Assembly (NCBI RefSeq): GCF_036181745.1
Contig: NZ_CP108080.1
Location: 4,467,501 to 4,531,500, forward strand
Length of the DNA stretch: 64,000 nucleotides
Reading direction: 5' to 3'
Source: Streptomyces sp. NBC_00259
GTDB lineage: Bacteria > Actinomycetota > Actinomycetes > Streptomycetales > Streptomycetaceae
This document shows, in pieces, positions 51,298 through 59,854 of the stretch. Positions within the stretch are counted from its first letter, which is position 1. The number at the start of each line of letters is the position of its first letter. The position numbers and the translations under genes were made by a program. The notes below the pieces were generated by a model that was given only the letters and a program-made list of their open reading frames with translations, made no database searches and was not told where the DNA came from.

Positions 51298-52419
51298 TTG
51301 TCGATGATCCGCAACCTCCGCCGTGCCGTACGCCGCGCGTATCGCCGTACGGTCGACCTGAGCCACCCGGCGCGGTCGCCGCTCGGCAGCGCCGTCGTCA
51401 ACTGTGTGGGCTACACGGACGGGGTACGGCAGGCAGGGAGCTGTCCGGCCGAGGAGGCGCTGCGCCGCGTGCGTAAGGAGAACAGCGCCGATCCCGCCGG
51501 CAGCAGCTTCGTCTGGATCGGGCTGCACGAGCCCACGCACGAGGAGTTCACCGGGCTCGCGGAGCTGTTCGGTCTGCATCCGCTGACCGTCGAGGACGCC
51601 GTCAACGCCCATAGCCGGCCGAAGGTCGTGCGCTACGACGACACATTGCTCGCGGTCTTCAAGACGGTCGGGTACGCCGAGCACGACCAGCTGACCGCCA
51701 CCAGCCAGGTCGTGGAGACCGGCGAGATCACCGTGATCACCGGCCGGGACTTCGTGATCACCATCCGGTACGGACGGCACGGCTCGCTCGGCCCGCTGCG
51801 CGAGGCGCTGGAGACCGTACCCGACCAGCTCACCAAGGGTCCTTCCTCGGTGCTGCACGCGGTGGCCGACTTCGTCGTCGACGAGTACCTGGCCGTCGCC
51901 GACGCCGTACAGGACGACATCGACGCGGTCGAGACGGCCGTCTTCTCGGAGCACGCGGGGCGCGGTGACGTGGGCCGCGGTGAGGCGGGGCGGATCTACC
52001 AGCTCAAGCGGGAACTGCTGGAGTTCAAGCGGGCCGTGTCCCCGCTGAACCGCCCTCTGGAGTCGCTCGCCACCCAGCCCGCCCTGCTGATCGCCCCGGA
52101 GATACGGCCGTACTTCCGCGATGTCTCGGACCACCTCGCCCGGGTCAACGAGCAGATAAACGAGTACGACTCGCTGCTGGACTCGATCCTGCAGGCGCAT
52201 CTGGCACAGATGACGGTCGCCCAGAACGAGGACATGCGGAAGATCACGGCGTGGGCGGCGATCGTGGCCGTCCCGACGATGGTCTGCGGGGTCTACGGCA
52301 TGAACTTCGAGCACGTACCCGAGCTGCGCTGGACCTATGGCTACCCGGTCGTCCTCGGCGTCATCGCCGTCTCCTGCTTCGTGATCCACCGGGGCTTCCG
52401 GCGCAACGGCTGGCTCTGA
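51298..52419 (+). CDS. corA: CorA-type magnesium/cobalt transporter
   Basis: 373 residues from TTG 51298 with GGGAG 6 nt upstream; ATG 51304 is an alternative. The soluble N-terminal funnel domain (about 30-260) includes WIGLHEPTHEEFTGLAELFGLHPLTVEDA and a long helix with YQLKRELLEFKRAVSPL. Two C-terminal membrane helices follow; the signature YGMN (VCGVYGMNFEHVPEL) is intact at the pore. The last cytoplasmic residues are basic (HRGFRRNGWL). A five-unit 18-bp repeat begins right after the stop. Confidence 0.94.
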   Translation: MSMIRNLRRAVRRAYRRTVDLSHPARSPLGSAVVNCVGYTDGVRQAGSCPAEEALRRVRKENSADPAGSSFVWIGLHEPTHEEFTGLAELFGLHPLTVEDAVNAHSRPKVVRYDDTLLAVFKTVGYAEHDQLTATSQVVETGEITVITGRDFVITIRYGRHGSLGPLREALETVPDQLTKGPSSVLHAVADFVVDEYLAVADAVQDDIDAVETAVFSEHAGRGDVGRGEAGRIYQLKRELLEFKRAVSPLNRPLESLATQPALLIAPEIRPYFRDVSDHLARVNEQINEYDSLLDSILQAHLAQMTVAQNEDMRKITAWAAIVAVPTMVCGVYGMNFEHVPELRWTYGYPVVLGVIAVSCFVIHRGFRRNGWL

Positions 52420-52420
52420 C

Positions 52421-52510
52421 GGCCCTCCGCGCCATGCCGGCCCTCCGAGTCATGCCAACCCTCTGCGTCATGTCAGCCCTCACCGGCATGAAGGCCCTCA
52501 CCGGCAGGAC
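52421..52510. repeat. Five 18-bp tandem repeats after corA
   Basis: Units at 52421, 52439, 52457, 52475 and 52493 follow each other exactly: GGCCCTCCGCGCCATGCC, GGCCCTCCGAGTCATGCC, AACCCTCTGCGTCATGTC, AGCCCTCACCGGCATGAA, GGCCCTCACCGGCAGGAC. The common core is CCCTC with CATG eight or so bases later. It fills the corA 3' region up to the terminator. Confidence 0.9.
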
Positions 52511-52511
52511 A

Positions 52512-52537
52512 GGGGCGGGGCCGGAACACCCCGCCCC
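52512..52537. terminator. Terminator between corA and a facing gene
   Basis: GGGGCGGGG/CCCCGCCCC, 9-bp perfect stem, 8-nt loop, between convergent stops. Confidence 0.7.
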
Positions 52538-52556
52538 ACTGCGCAGGCAGCTCCGG

Positions 52557-52994
52557 TCAGGGCCACACCAGGCAGTACGGCTGATGGCCCGCCTCGTGCA
52601 GCCGGTGGCTGAAGTCCTGCCACTCGTGCAGCAGCTGGTACACGTTGAACGCGTCCCGCGGGCCGCCGCGGTCCGGGACGGTCGACCAGATGAAGGCCGC
52701 CGCGCCCACCGATTCCTCGCCGATGCCGCGCAGGGGGTCGACAACGGTCATGGGGAGCTTCACCACGGCGTAGTCCGGGTGGAGGACCACCAGCTCCAGC
52801 GGGGGCACCTTGTGCAGCGGCATGCCCTGAATACCCGTGAGCACCATCGCGGCTATGGTCTCCGGCTTGATCTTGGTGAACATTCCACCCATGCCGAGCT
52901 CGTCGCCGCCCAGCTCCTCCGGGCGCATCGAGATCGGCACGCGGGCAGCCGTGGCGCCATCGGGTGCGCCGAAGTATTTGTACGTCACCCCCAT
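52557..52994 (-). CDS. Conserved Streptomyces protein of unknown function
   Basis: 145 residues from ATG 52994 (MGVTYKYFGAPDG). Recognisable only as a conserved actinobacterial type: EELGGDELGMGGMFTKIKPE, LELVVLHPDYAVVKLPMTVVD and the end HEWQDFSHRLHEAGHQPYCL. No signal peptide or membrane helix. It is divergent from hemL by 246 bp. I cannot give a function. Confidence 0.78.
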   Translation of the reverse strand: MGVTYKYFGAPDGATAARVPISMRPEELGGDELGMGGMFTKIKPETIAAMVLTGIQGMPLHKVPPLELVVLHPDYAVVKLPMTVVDPLRGIGEESVGAAAFIWSTVPDRGGPRDAFNVYQLLHEWQDFSHRLHEAGHQPYCLVWP

Positions 52995-53240
52995 GCCCCG
53001 GCCACCCCTGCTCTCCACGGGCTCACGCGCCTCGTGCCGCCGGTGCCTCCCACGCCGGGCAGGCTCGGGACCCAGGTCGTCGGTCCCCTCGCCCAGTCCG
53101 CCACCGCGATGCATATCTCCACCCGACTGCTTTTAGGACGCACAGCGCCGGCCGCGCAACCCGATCATCGTGACAGTGACCTCCCCCACGGACGTGCTGT
53201 GAAACACCTGTCCGCAAGAACGTCGCGTGCCTCTGACACC

Positions 53241-54557
53241 ATGGATTCCGTGAGCTTTCCCTATGACGCCCCAGTTTCGCAGACGCTTTTCGACCGCGCG
53301 TCCCTCGTGACGCCCGGCGGCGTGAACTCTCCTGTCCGTGCCTTCCGCGCCGTGGGGGGTACACCCCGGTTCATGGTGTCCGGTACCGGTCCGTATCTGA
53401 CGGACGCGGACGGGCGCGAGTATGTCGACCTCGTGTGCTCCTGGGGTCCGATGATCCTCGGGCACTCCCATCCCGAGGTCACCGCGGCCGTGCAGGACGC
53501 CGTCTCCCGAGGCACCTCGTTCGGCACGCCGGGAGAAGGAGAGGTCGCGCTCGCCGAGGAGATCGTGGCACGGGTCGCCCCGGTCGAGCAGGTGAGACTC
53601 GTCTCGTCCGGCACGGAGGCGACCATGTCGGCGATCCGGCTGGCGCGCGGTTTCACCGGGCGCGCCAAGGTGATCAAGTTCGCCGGCTGCTACCACGGCC
53701 ATGTGGACGCCCTGCTGGCCGCGGCCGGTTCCGGGGTGGCGACCTTCGGGCTGCCGGACACCCCCGGGGTCACGGGAGCGCAGGCGGGCGACACGATCGT
53801 GCTGCCGTACAACGATCTGGAGTCGGTCCACGCGGCCTTCCACGCGCACCCGGGCGAGATCGCCTGTGTGATCACGGAGGCGTCGCCGGGCAACATGGGC
53901 GTGGTTCCGCCGCTGCCCGGTTTCAACCAGGGCCTCAAGGACGCCTGCGCCAAGAACGGCGCGCTGTTCATCTCCGACGAGGTCATGACCGGTTTCCGTA
54001 CGTCGAAGGCCGGCTGGTACGGCGTCGACGGCGTGACCCCGGACCTGATGACCTTCGGCAAGGTCATGGGCGGCGGCTTCCCCGCCGCGGCGTTCGGCGG
54101 CCGTGCCGACGTCATGGGCCATCTCGCCCCGGCCGGGCCGGTCTACCAGGCGGGCACCCTCTCCGGGAACCCGGTGGCGACCGCCGCGGGCCTCGCCCAG
54201 CTGCGGCTCCTGGACGACGCGGCCTACGAGAAGGTCGACGCGGCCTCCGCGCGGATCCGGGGTCTCGTCACGGACGCGCTGGCCAAGGAGGGCGTCGCGC
54301 ACCGGCTGCAGACCGCGAGCAACATGTTCTCCGTGTTCTTCACCGACCGTGAGGTGCGGGACTACGAGGACGCGAAGAAGCAGGAAGCCTTCCGCTTCAA
54401 CGCGTTCTTCCACTCGATGCTCTCCCAAGGTGTCTACCTTCCGCCGTCCGCGTTCGAGTCCTGGTTCGTGTCGACCGCCCACGACGACGCCGCGATCGAG
54501 CGGATCGCCGCCGCGCTGCCCGCCGCCGCCCGCGCCGCCGCGAAGGCCACGGCATGA
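53241..54557 (+). CDS. hemL: Glutamate-1-semialdehyde 2,1-aminomutase
   Basis: 438 residues from ATG 53241; GTG 53250 is an alternative. A PLP enzyme that turns glutamate-1-semialdehyde into 5-aminolevulinate, step two of the C5 pathway. Motifs: GGVNSPVRAF, SWGPMILGHSHPEV, SSGTEATMSAIRLARGFTGR, KFAGCYHGHVDALL, ISDEVMTGFR (PLP Asp) and the Schiff-base Lys in TFGKVMGGGFPAAAFGG. It is coupled by ATGA to a mutase-like gene. It complements hemA, hemC, hemD and hemB elsewhere in the window. Confidence 0.96.
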   Translation: MDSVSFPYDAPVSQTLFDRASLVTPGGVNSPVRAFRAVGGTPRFMVSGTGPYLTDADGREYVDLVCSWGPMILGHSHPEVTAAVQDAVSRGTSFGTPGEGEVALAEEIVARVAPVEQVRLVSSGTEATMSAIRLARGFTGRAKVIKFAGCYHGHVDALLAAAGSGVATFGLPDTPGVTGAQAGDTIVLPYNDLESVHAAFHAHPGEIACVITEASPGNMGVVPPLPGFNQGLKDACAKNGALFISDEVMTGFRTSKAGWYGVDGVTPDLMTFGKVMGGGFPAAAFGGRADVMGHLAPAGPVYQAGTLSGNPVATAAGLAQLRLLDDAAYEKVDAASARIRGLVTDALAKEGVAHRLQTASNMFSVFFTDREVRDYEDAKKQEAFRFNAFFHSMLSQGVYLPPSAFESWFVSTAHDDAAIERIAAALPAAARAAAKATA

Positions 54558-55246
54558 CCGGTTCGGGGATCCATACGGAAACGACGGTCGTCCATCTCAT
54601 CCGGCACGGCGAAGTGGAGAACCCGGACGGCGTTCTCTACGGGCGGCGGCCGGGCTACCACCTGTCCGAGCTGGGACGACGGATGGCCGACCGGGTCGCG
54701 GAGCACCTCGCCGACCGCGACATCACGCATGTGGTGGCCTCTCCGCTGGAGCGTGCCCAGGAGACGGCGGCCCCGATCGCCAAGTCGCACGGTCTGACCC
54801 TGGACACCGACGAGCGGCTGATCGAGGCGGCGAACGTCTTCGAGGGCAAGACCTTCGGCGTGGGCGACGGTGCGCTGCGCAAGCCGGGCAACTGGAAGCA
54901 CCTGACCAATCCGTTCCGGCCGTCCTGGGGCGAGCCGTACATCGACCAGGTGGCACGGATGCTGGACGCGCTGGGCACCGCCCGGGACGCGGCCCGCGGC
55001 CATGAGGCGGCCGTGGTCAGCCATCAGCTGCCGATCTGGATCGTGCGCAGCCATGTCGAGCAGCGACGGCTCTGGCACGACCCGCGCCGCCGGCAGTGCA
55101 CGCTCGCGTCGTTGACGACCTTCACCTATCAGGGCGACAAGATCGTCTCGGTCGGATACTCGGAGCCGGCGCGTGACCTCGTTCCCGCGCATCTTCTCGC
55201 CGGTGCCAAACCGGTCAAGGGAAAGTCAAAAGCCTTTGGCGCATAG
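54554..55246 (+). CDS. Histidine phosphatase (phosphoglycerate-mutase-like)
   Basis: 230 residues, overlapping hemL by ATGA. Catalytic motif VHLIRHGEVENPDG (RHG). Then ASPLERAQETAAPIAKSHGL and the second His in AVVSHQLPIWIVR. The first part resembles CobC/PhoE-type phosphatases rather than glycolytic mutase. The steady link with hemL in Streptomyces hints at a housekeeping role, but the substrate is unknown. Confidence 0.92.
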   Translation: MTGSGIHTETTVVHLIRHGEVENPDGVLYGRRPGYHLSELGRRMADRVAEHLADRDITHVVASPLERAQETAAPIAKSHGLTLDTDERLIEAANVFEGKTFGVGDGALRKPGNWKHLTNPFRPSWGEPYIDQVARMLDALGTARDAARGHEAAVVSHQLPIWIVRSHVEQRRLWHDPRRRQCTLASLTTFTYQGDKIVSVGYSEPARDLVPAHLLAGAKPVKGKSKAFGA

Positions 55247-55353
55247 CCATCTGGCTGTCCAGCACATTCCGTGTTAGCCCCTGGAACCTTCCCGTTCCGC
55301 ACGCCATCTCACTTGATGGCGGTACGGCTGCGGCGAACGCGACAGGGAACGGG

Positions 55354-56625
55354 ATGGTCGGCATGCGCAACATCACTCGAAGGGGCGTGCTGGGAGCGGG
55401 ACTCGGCGCCGCAGCGGCGATCGGTGTCGCAGGCTGCGGCACGGGCTCGGGCAACGGAAAGCCGGGGAAGGGCAGCGGCGGCGCCGACGGAGGAAACGGG
55501 GGCGGCGGTGACGGCAAGGGCCAGGGGCCCCAGGAGAAGCCGGCGCGCCTCATAGGCGACGGTTCGACGGCCGACACCGGAAAGCAGCCGCACCAGCCCG
55601 AGGCGCCGGTACCGCTCGCGCCCGGTCAGGCTCCGCCGCAATTCGTGATCTTTTCGTGGGACGGTGCGGGCGAGGTCGGCAACGGCCTTTTCCCGCGGTT
55701 CCTGGAACTCGCCAGGAACCATGACGCGGCGATGACGTTCTTCCTCTCCGGCCTCTATCTGCTGCCGGAGTCGAAGAAGTCGCTCTACCGGCCGCCGAAC
55801 AATCCCGTGGGCGCTTCCGACATCGGCTATCTCACCGACGGGCACGTCAAGGACACGCTCAAGTACGTCCGGCAGGCCTGGCTCGAGGGACATGAGATAG
55901 GCACCCACTTCAACGGGCATTTCTGCGGCGGATCGGGTTCGGTCGGGAACTGGACGCCCGCGCAGTGGGAGAACGAGATCGACCAGGCTGTGTCCTTCGT
56001 CACCCAGTGGAAGACCAACAGCGGCTGGACGGACCTCGACCCGCTGCCTTTCGACTACGAGAAGGAACTCGTCGGCGGCCGCACCCCCTGCCTGCTCGGC
56101 CAGGACAAGCTCCTGCCGACCGCGAAGAAGCTCGGCTGGCGCTACGACGCCAGCTCGCCCGGCGGCCGCCAGATGTGGCCCGACAAGCGCGGCGGCGTGT
56201 GGGACCTGCCGCTGCAGGCGCTCCCCTTCCCCGGGCACTCCTTCGAGGTGCTCTCGATGGACTACAACATCCTCGCCAACCAGTCGGGGAATTCGACCAA
56301 GGGTGTGCCGTCGCGCTATCCGGGCTGGCGGAAGCAGGCCACCGAGGCCTACGTCAGCGGATTCACGCGGGCGTACGAGTCGAATCGCGCGCCGCTGTTC
56401 ATCGGCAACCACTTCGAGCAGTGGAACGGCGGTATCTACATGGACGCCGTCGAGGAGGCCCTGAAGACCATGGCCGGGAAGAAGGACGTACGGCTGGTGT
56501 CGTTCCGGCAGTTCTGCGACTGGCTGGACGTCCAGGACCCGAAGATCCTCACCAAGCTCCGTACGCTGGAAGTCGGACAGTCCCCGGCAGGCGGCTGGAA
56601 CACCTTCCTCAAAGCCACCGCTTAA
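55354..56625 (+). CDS. Tat-exported lipoprotein, polysaccharide-deacetylase-like fold
   Basis: 423 residues from ATG 55354; ATG 55363 is a near alternative. The signal has a twin-arginine motif (NITRRGVLGAG) and lipobox (GVAGCG). A Gly-rich linker and a Pro-rich stretch lead to a NodB-like domain: QFVIFSWDGAGEVGNG, AAMTFFLSGLYLL, HEIGTHFNGHFCGG and IGNHFEQWNGG. The DD pair of active deacetylases is changed to WDG, and the HxxxH reads HFNGH. Likely binds or modifies cell-wall glycan; activity is doubtful. It precedes resA. Confidence 0.82.
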   Translation: MVGMRNITRRGVLGAGLGAAAAIGVAGCGTGSGNGKPGKGSGGADGGNGGGGDGKGQGPQEKPARLIGDGSTADTGKQPHQPEAPVPLAPGQAPPQFVIFSWDGAGEVGNGLFPRFLELARNHDAAMTFFLSGLYLLPESKKSLYRPPNNPVGASDIGYLTDGHVKDTLKYVRQAWLEGHEIGTHFNGHFCGGSGSVGNWTPAQWENEIDQAVSFVTQWKTNSGWTDLDPLPFDYEKELVGGRTPCLLGQDKLLPTAKKLGWRYDASSPGGRQMWPDKRGGVWDLPLQALPFPGHSFEVLSMDYNILANQSGNSTKGVPSRYPGWRKQATEAYVSGFTRAYESNRAPLFIGNHFEQWNGGIYMDAVEEALKTMAGKKDVRLVSFRQFCDWLDVQDPKILTKLRTLEVGQSPAGGWNTFLKATA

Positions 56626-56702
56626 CCTCTGTTGACAAGGGGCGTTACGGGCAGCAAGGGGGGCGCCCAAGATCTCCTGATCCCCCATGCGAAACTTTTC
56701 AC

Positions 56703-57305
56703 ATGACCCTTGCCCGTGCCCCTCGTAGCACCCTGCTCGCCGTCGGCGCCCTCGCGGCCGCACTGACGCTGTCGGCGTGCACCGGCGATTCCAACGGCAA
56801 GTCCGGCGGCGGTGGTGACACCAACTTCGTCACCGGCACCGGCGGCATCTCGACCGTCGCCAAGGGCGAGCGCAAGGCGGCCCCGGCACTGACCGGTGAG
56901 GACCTCACCGGCAAGCCGCTCGATCTCGCCGACTACAAGGGCAAGATCATCGTGATGAACCTCTGGGGCTCGTGGTGCGCGCCCTGCCGCGCCGAGGCGC
57001 CGTACCTGACCAAGGTCGCCGAGGAGACCAGGAGCAAGGGCGTGGAGTTCGTCGGGATCAACACCCGCGACCCGCAGACCAGCCAGGCCCTCGCCTTCGA
57101 GAAGGACTTCAAGGTCGGGTACCCGAGCTTCCACGACCCGACCGGCAAGCTGGTCCTGAAGTTCCCCAAGGGCGATGTCAATCCGCAGGCCATTCCGACC
57201 ACGCTCGTCATCGACCGTGAAGGAAAGATCGCGGCGCGCGCGCTGATGCCGATCGACGACAAGCAGCTGCGCTCCATGATCGACCCGCTGGTCGCGGAGA
57301 AGTAG
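56703..57305 (+). CDS. resA: ResA/TlpA-like thiol-disulfide lipoprotein
   Basis: 200 residues from ATG 56703. Signal peptide with lipobox (LTLSAC). The thioredoxin-like domain has the active site NLWGSWCAPCRAEAPYL, the cis-Pro IPTTLVIDREG, and the ResA-typical insert between. ResA reduces the cysteines of apocytochrome c before haem attachment. CcdA, the next gene, supplies electrons; ResB and CcsB complete the system II machine. No ribosome site is close to the start. Confidence 0.93.
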   Translation: MTLARAPRSTLLAVGALAAALTLSACTGDSNGKSGGGGDTNFVTGTGGISTVAKGERKAAPALTGEDLTGKPLDLADYKGKIIVMNLWGSWCAPCRAEAPYLTKVAEETRSKGVEFVGINTRDPQTSQALAFEKDFKVGYPSFHDPTGKLVLKFPKGDVNPQAIPTTLVIDREGKIAARALMPIDDKQLRSMIDPLVAEK

Positions 57306-57307
57306 GG

Positions 57308-58045
57308 ATGAACGAGACGGTCTTCAGCGGTGCGCTGCTGCTCGCGCTGCCCATCGCCGTACTCGGAGGACTCGTCTCCTTCTTCTCGCCCTGCGTGCTG
57401 CCGCTGGTGCCCGGCTATCTGTCCTACGTGACCGGGGTCACCGGCACCGACCTGGAGCAGGCCCGGCGGGGCCGGATGGCCGCCGGGGCCGGGCTCTTCG
57501 TCCTCGGCTTCTCCGCCGTCTTCATCTCCGGCGGGGCGCTGTTCGGCTACTTCGGCTGGACGCTCCAGGAGCACCGGGAGACGCTCACCAGGGTCCTCGG
57601 CGTGCTGATGGTCCTGATGGGCGTCTTCTTCATGGGGCTGATGCCGTTCCTCACCCAGCGTGAGTTCCGCTTCCACAAGCGACCCACGACGGGGCTCGTG
57701 GGAGCGCCGGTGCTCGGCGCGCTGTTCGGCATCGGCTGGACCCCGTGCATCGGCCCGACCCTCGCGTCCGTCCAGGCGCTCGCGGCCCAGGAGGCCAGCG
57801 CGGGCCGGGGGGCGCTGCTGACCGCCGCGTACTGTCTGGGCCTGGGCCTGCCGTTCGTCCTCGCCGCCGTCGCGTTCCGCAAGGCGCTCGGTGCGTTCGG
57901 CTGGGTGAAGCGGCACTATGCCTGGGTGATGCGGATCGGCGGCGGCATGATGATCGTGACCGGCCTGCTCCTTCTCACAGGTATGTGGGACATCCTCGTG
58001 CAGGACATGCAGAGCTGGTCCAGTGGCTTCCAGGTGGGAATCTGA
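57308..58045 (+). CDS. ccdA: CcdA, cytochrome c biogenesis reductant transporter
   Basis: 245 residues, six helices. The two redox Cys are in SFFSPCVLPLVPGYLSY (helix 1) and GIGWTPCIGPTLASVQAL (helix 4). CcdA moves electrons from cytoplasmic thioredoxin to ResA. It starts 2 bp after resA and ends 3 bp before resB, one operon. Confidence 0.96.
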   Translation: MNETVFSGALLLALPIAVLGGLVSFFSPCVLPLVPGYLSYVTGVTGTDLEQARRGRMAAGAGLFVLGFSAVFISGGALFGYFGWTLQEHRETLTRVLGVLMVLMGVFFMGLMPFLTQREFRFHKRPTTGLVGAPVLGALFGIGWTPCIGPTLASVQALAAQEASAGRGALLTAAYCLGLGLPFVLAAVAFRKALGAFGWVKRHYAWVMRIGGGMMIVTGLLLLTGMWDILVQDMQSWSSGFQVGI

Positions 58046-58048
58046 TCC

Positions 58049-59854
58049 ATGAGCAAGACCGAGACGACGACGGAGACCACCGACACGCCGGGGACCACCG
58101 ACGCGCCGGAGACCACCGACACGGACACCGGCGGCCAGGAGGCGGCGGGTGACCTCGGCAGCGCCGGGGAGCAGCTCTCCACCGCCCCCCAGGAACGTGC
58201 CGTACCCGGCTCGTTCGGCGGACCGCGCGCGCCGGGCGCCGGCGGCGCCCTCGCCTGGGCCGGCCGCGAGGTCCTCGGCTGGACGCGCTGGTTCTGGCGG
58301 CAGCTGACCTCGATGCGGGTCGCGCTGATCCTGCTCTTCCTGCTCTCCCTGGGCGCGATCCCCGGATCCCTCATCCCGCAGGACAGCGTGGACGAGGTGA
58401 AGGTCCGCACCTGGAAGGCGAACAACGAGTTCTGGACGCCGGTCTTCGAGAAGCTCCAGCTTTTCGACGTCTACAGCTCGGTGTGGTTCTCCGCGATCTA
58501 CATCCTGCTGTTCGTGTCGCTCATCGGCTGCATCGTCCCGCGCACCTGGCAGTTCACCGGCCAGCTGCGCGGCCGCCCGCCGGGCGCCCCCAAGCGCCTC
58601 ACCCGGCTGCCCGTCTACACCACCTGGCGCACCGGGGCCGAGCCCGAGGCCGTGCGCGAGGCCGCGCTCGCGATGCTGAAGAAGCGGCGGTTCCGGGCCC
58701 ATGTCGCCGGGGACGCGGTCGCCGCCGAGAAGGGCTACCTCCGTGAGGTGGGCAACCTCCTCTTCCACGTCGCCCTGATCGTGATGCTCGTGGCCTTCGC
58801 CGCCGGGCAGCTCTTCAAGTCCGAGGGCGGCAAGCTGATCGTCGAGGGCGACGGCTTCGCGAACACCCTCACCCAGTACGACAACTTCAAGTCCGGGTCG
58901 ATGTTCAGCGTCGACGAGCTGCCGCCGTTCAGCTTCACCCTCGACCGGTTCACGGGTACGTACGAGCCCAACGGCCCGCAGAAGGGCACCCCGCGTACCT
59001 ACGAGGCCGCGGTGACGTACACCAAGGGCACCGAGGGCGAGGAGCAGAAGGGCCTCATCCGCGTCAACGAGCCCCTGGAGATCGACGGCGCCAAGGTCTA
59101 TCTGCTCGCCCACGGCTACGCGCCCGTCGTCACCGTCCGCGACCGCAAGGGCGACGTCGTCTACAAAGCCGCCGTGCCGCTCCTTCCCGTCGACAGCAAC
59201 GTCAGCTCCACCGGCGTCATCAAGGTGATGGACGGCTACCGGGACAAGGCGGGCAAGAAGGAACAACTGGGCTTCCCGGCCTTCTTCGTGCCGACGTTCG
59301 CCGGCAAGGGCCAGGGCCAGATGTTCTCCGAGTTCCCGGCCCTGGTGTTCCCGGCGCTCAACCTCAGCGCGTACCACGGCAGTCTCGGCGTCGACTCCGG
59401 CGTTCCGCAGAACGTGTACCAGCTGGACACCCGCAAGATGAAGCCGTTCAAGGACGCCAAGGGCGGCGTGTTCAAGCAGACCCTGCTCCCCGGCGAGACG
59501 ATGAAGCTGCCCGACGGCGCCGGCTCGATCACCTTCGAGAAGGAGATCAAGGAGTGGGCGAGCTTCCAGATCTCCCAGCAGCCGGGCAACGGCCTCGCCC
59601 TCTCGGGCGCCATCGCCGCCATCGCCGGACTCGTCGGCTCGCTGTTCATCCAGCGGCGCCGGGTCTGGGTCCGCGCCGTGCGCGGCGAGGACGGCGTCAC
59701 AGTCGTCGAGATGGCCGGCCTCGGCCGGAGCGAGTCCGCGAAACTCCCCGAGGAGCTGGCCGATCTGGCCGTCACCCTCAACGCACAGGCGCCGACCGCG
59801 CCCGATCCCGCAGATCCCGTCGATCCTGTTCCCGCCGAAGGGGCTGAGAAGTGA
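58049..59854 (+). CDS. resB: ResB, system II cytochrome c synthesis protein
   Basis: 601 residues. Thr/Glu/Asp-rich cytoplasmic N terminus (about 1-70), helix LTSMRVALILLFLLSLGAIPG, the ResB domain with FDVYSSVWFSAIYILLFVSLIGCIVPRT, a third helix (NLLFHVALIVMLVAFAAGQLF) and a large outer domain (about 270-505). The last helix is LALSGAIAAIAGLVGSLFI. With CcsB it carries haem out and ligates it to apocytochrome. Overlaps ccsB by GTGA. Confidence 0.95.
   Translation: MSKTETTTETTDTPGTTDAPETTDTDTGGQEAAGDLGSAGEQLSTAPQERAVPGSFGGPRAPGAGGALAWAGREVLGWTRWFWRQLTSMRVALILLFLLSLGAIPGSLIPQDSVDEVKVRTWKANNEFWTPVFEKLQLFDVYSSVWFSAIYILLFVSLIGCIVPRTWQFTGQLRGRPPGAPKRLTRLPVYTTWRTGAEPEAVREAALAMLKKRRFRAHVAGDAVAAEKGYLREVGNLLFHVALIVMLVAFAAGQLFKSEGGKLIVEGDGFANTLTQYDNFKSGSMFSVDELPPFSFTLDRFTGTYEPNGPQKGTPRTYEAAVTYTKGTEGEEQKGLIRVNEPLEIDGAKVYLLAHGYAPVVTVRDRKGDVVYKAAVPLLPVDSNVSSTGVIKVMDGYRDKAGKKEQLGFPAFFVPTFAGKGQGQMFSEFPALVFPALNLSAYHGSLGVDSGVPQNVYQLDTRKMKPFKDAKGGVFKQTLLPGETMKLPDGAGSITFEKEIKEWASFQISQQPGNGLALSGAIAAIAGLVGSLFIQRRRVWVRAVRGEDGVTVVEMAGLGRSESAKLPEELADLAVTLNAQAPTAPDPADPVDPVPAEGAEK

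Noticed and set aside
53201..53225. Possible Rex half-site (TGTGAA) before hemL
   Set aside because: The second half TTCACA is missing, so it is not a Rex operator.
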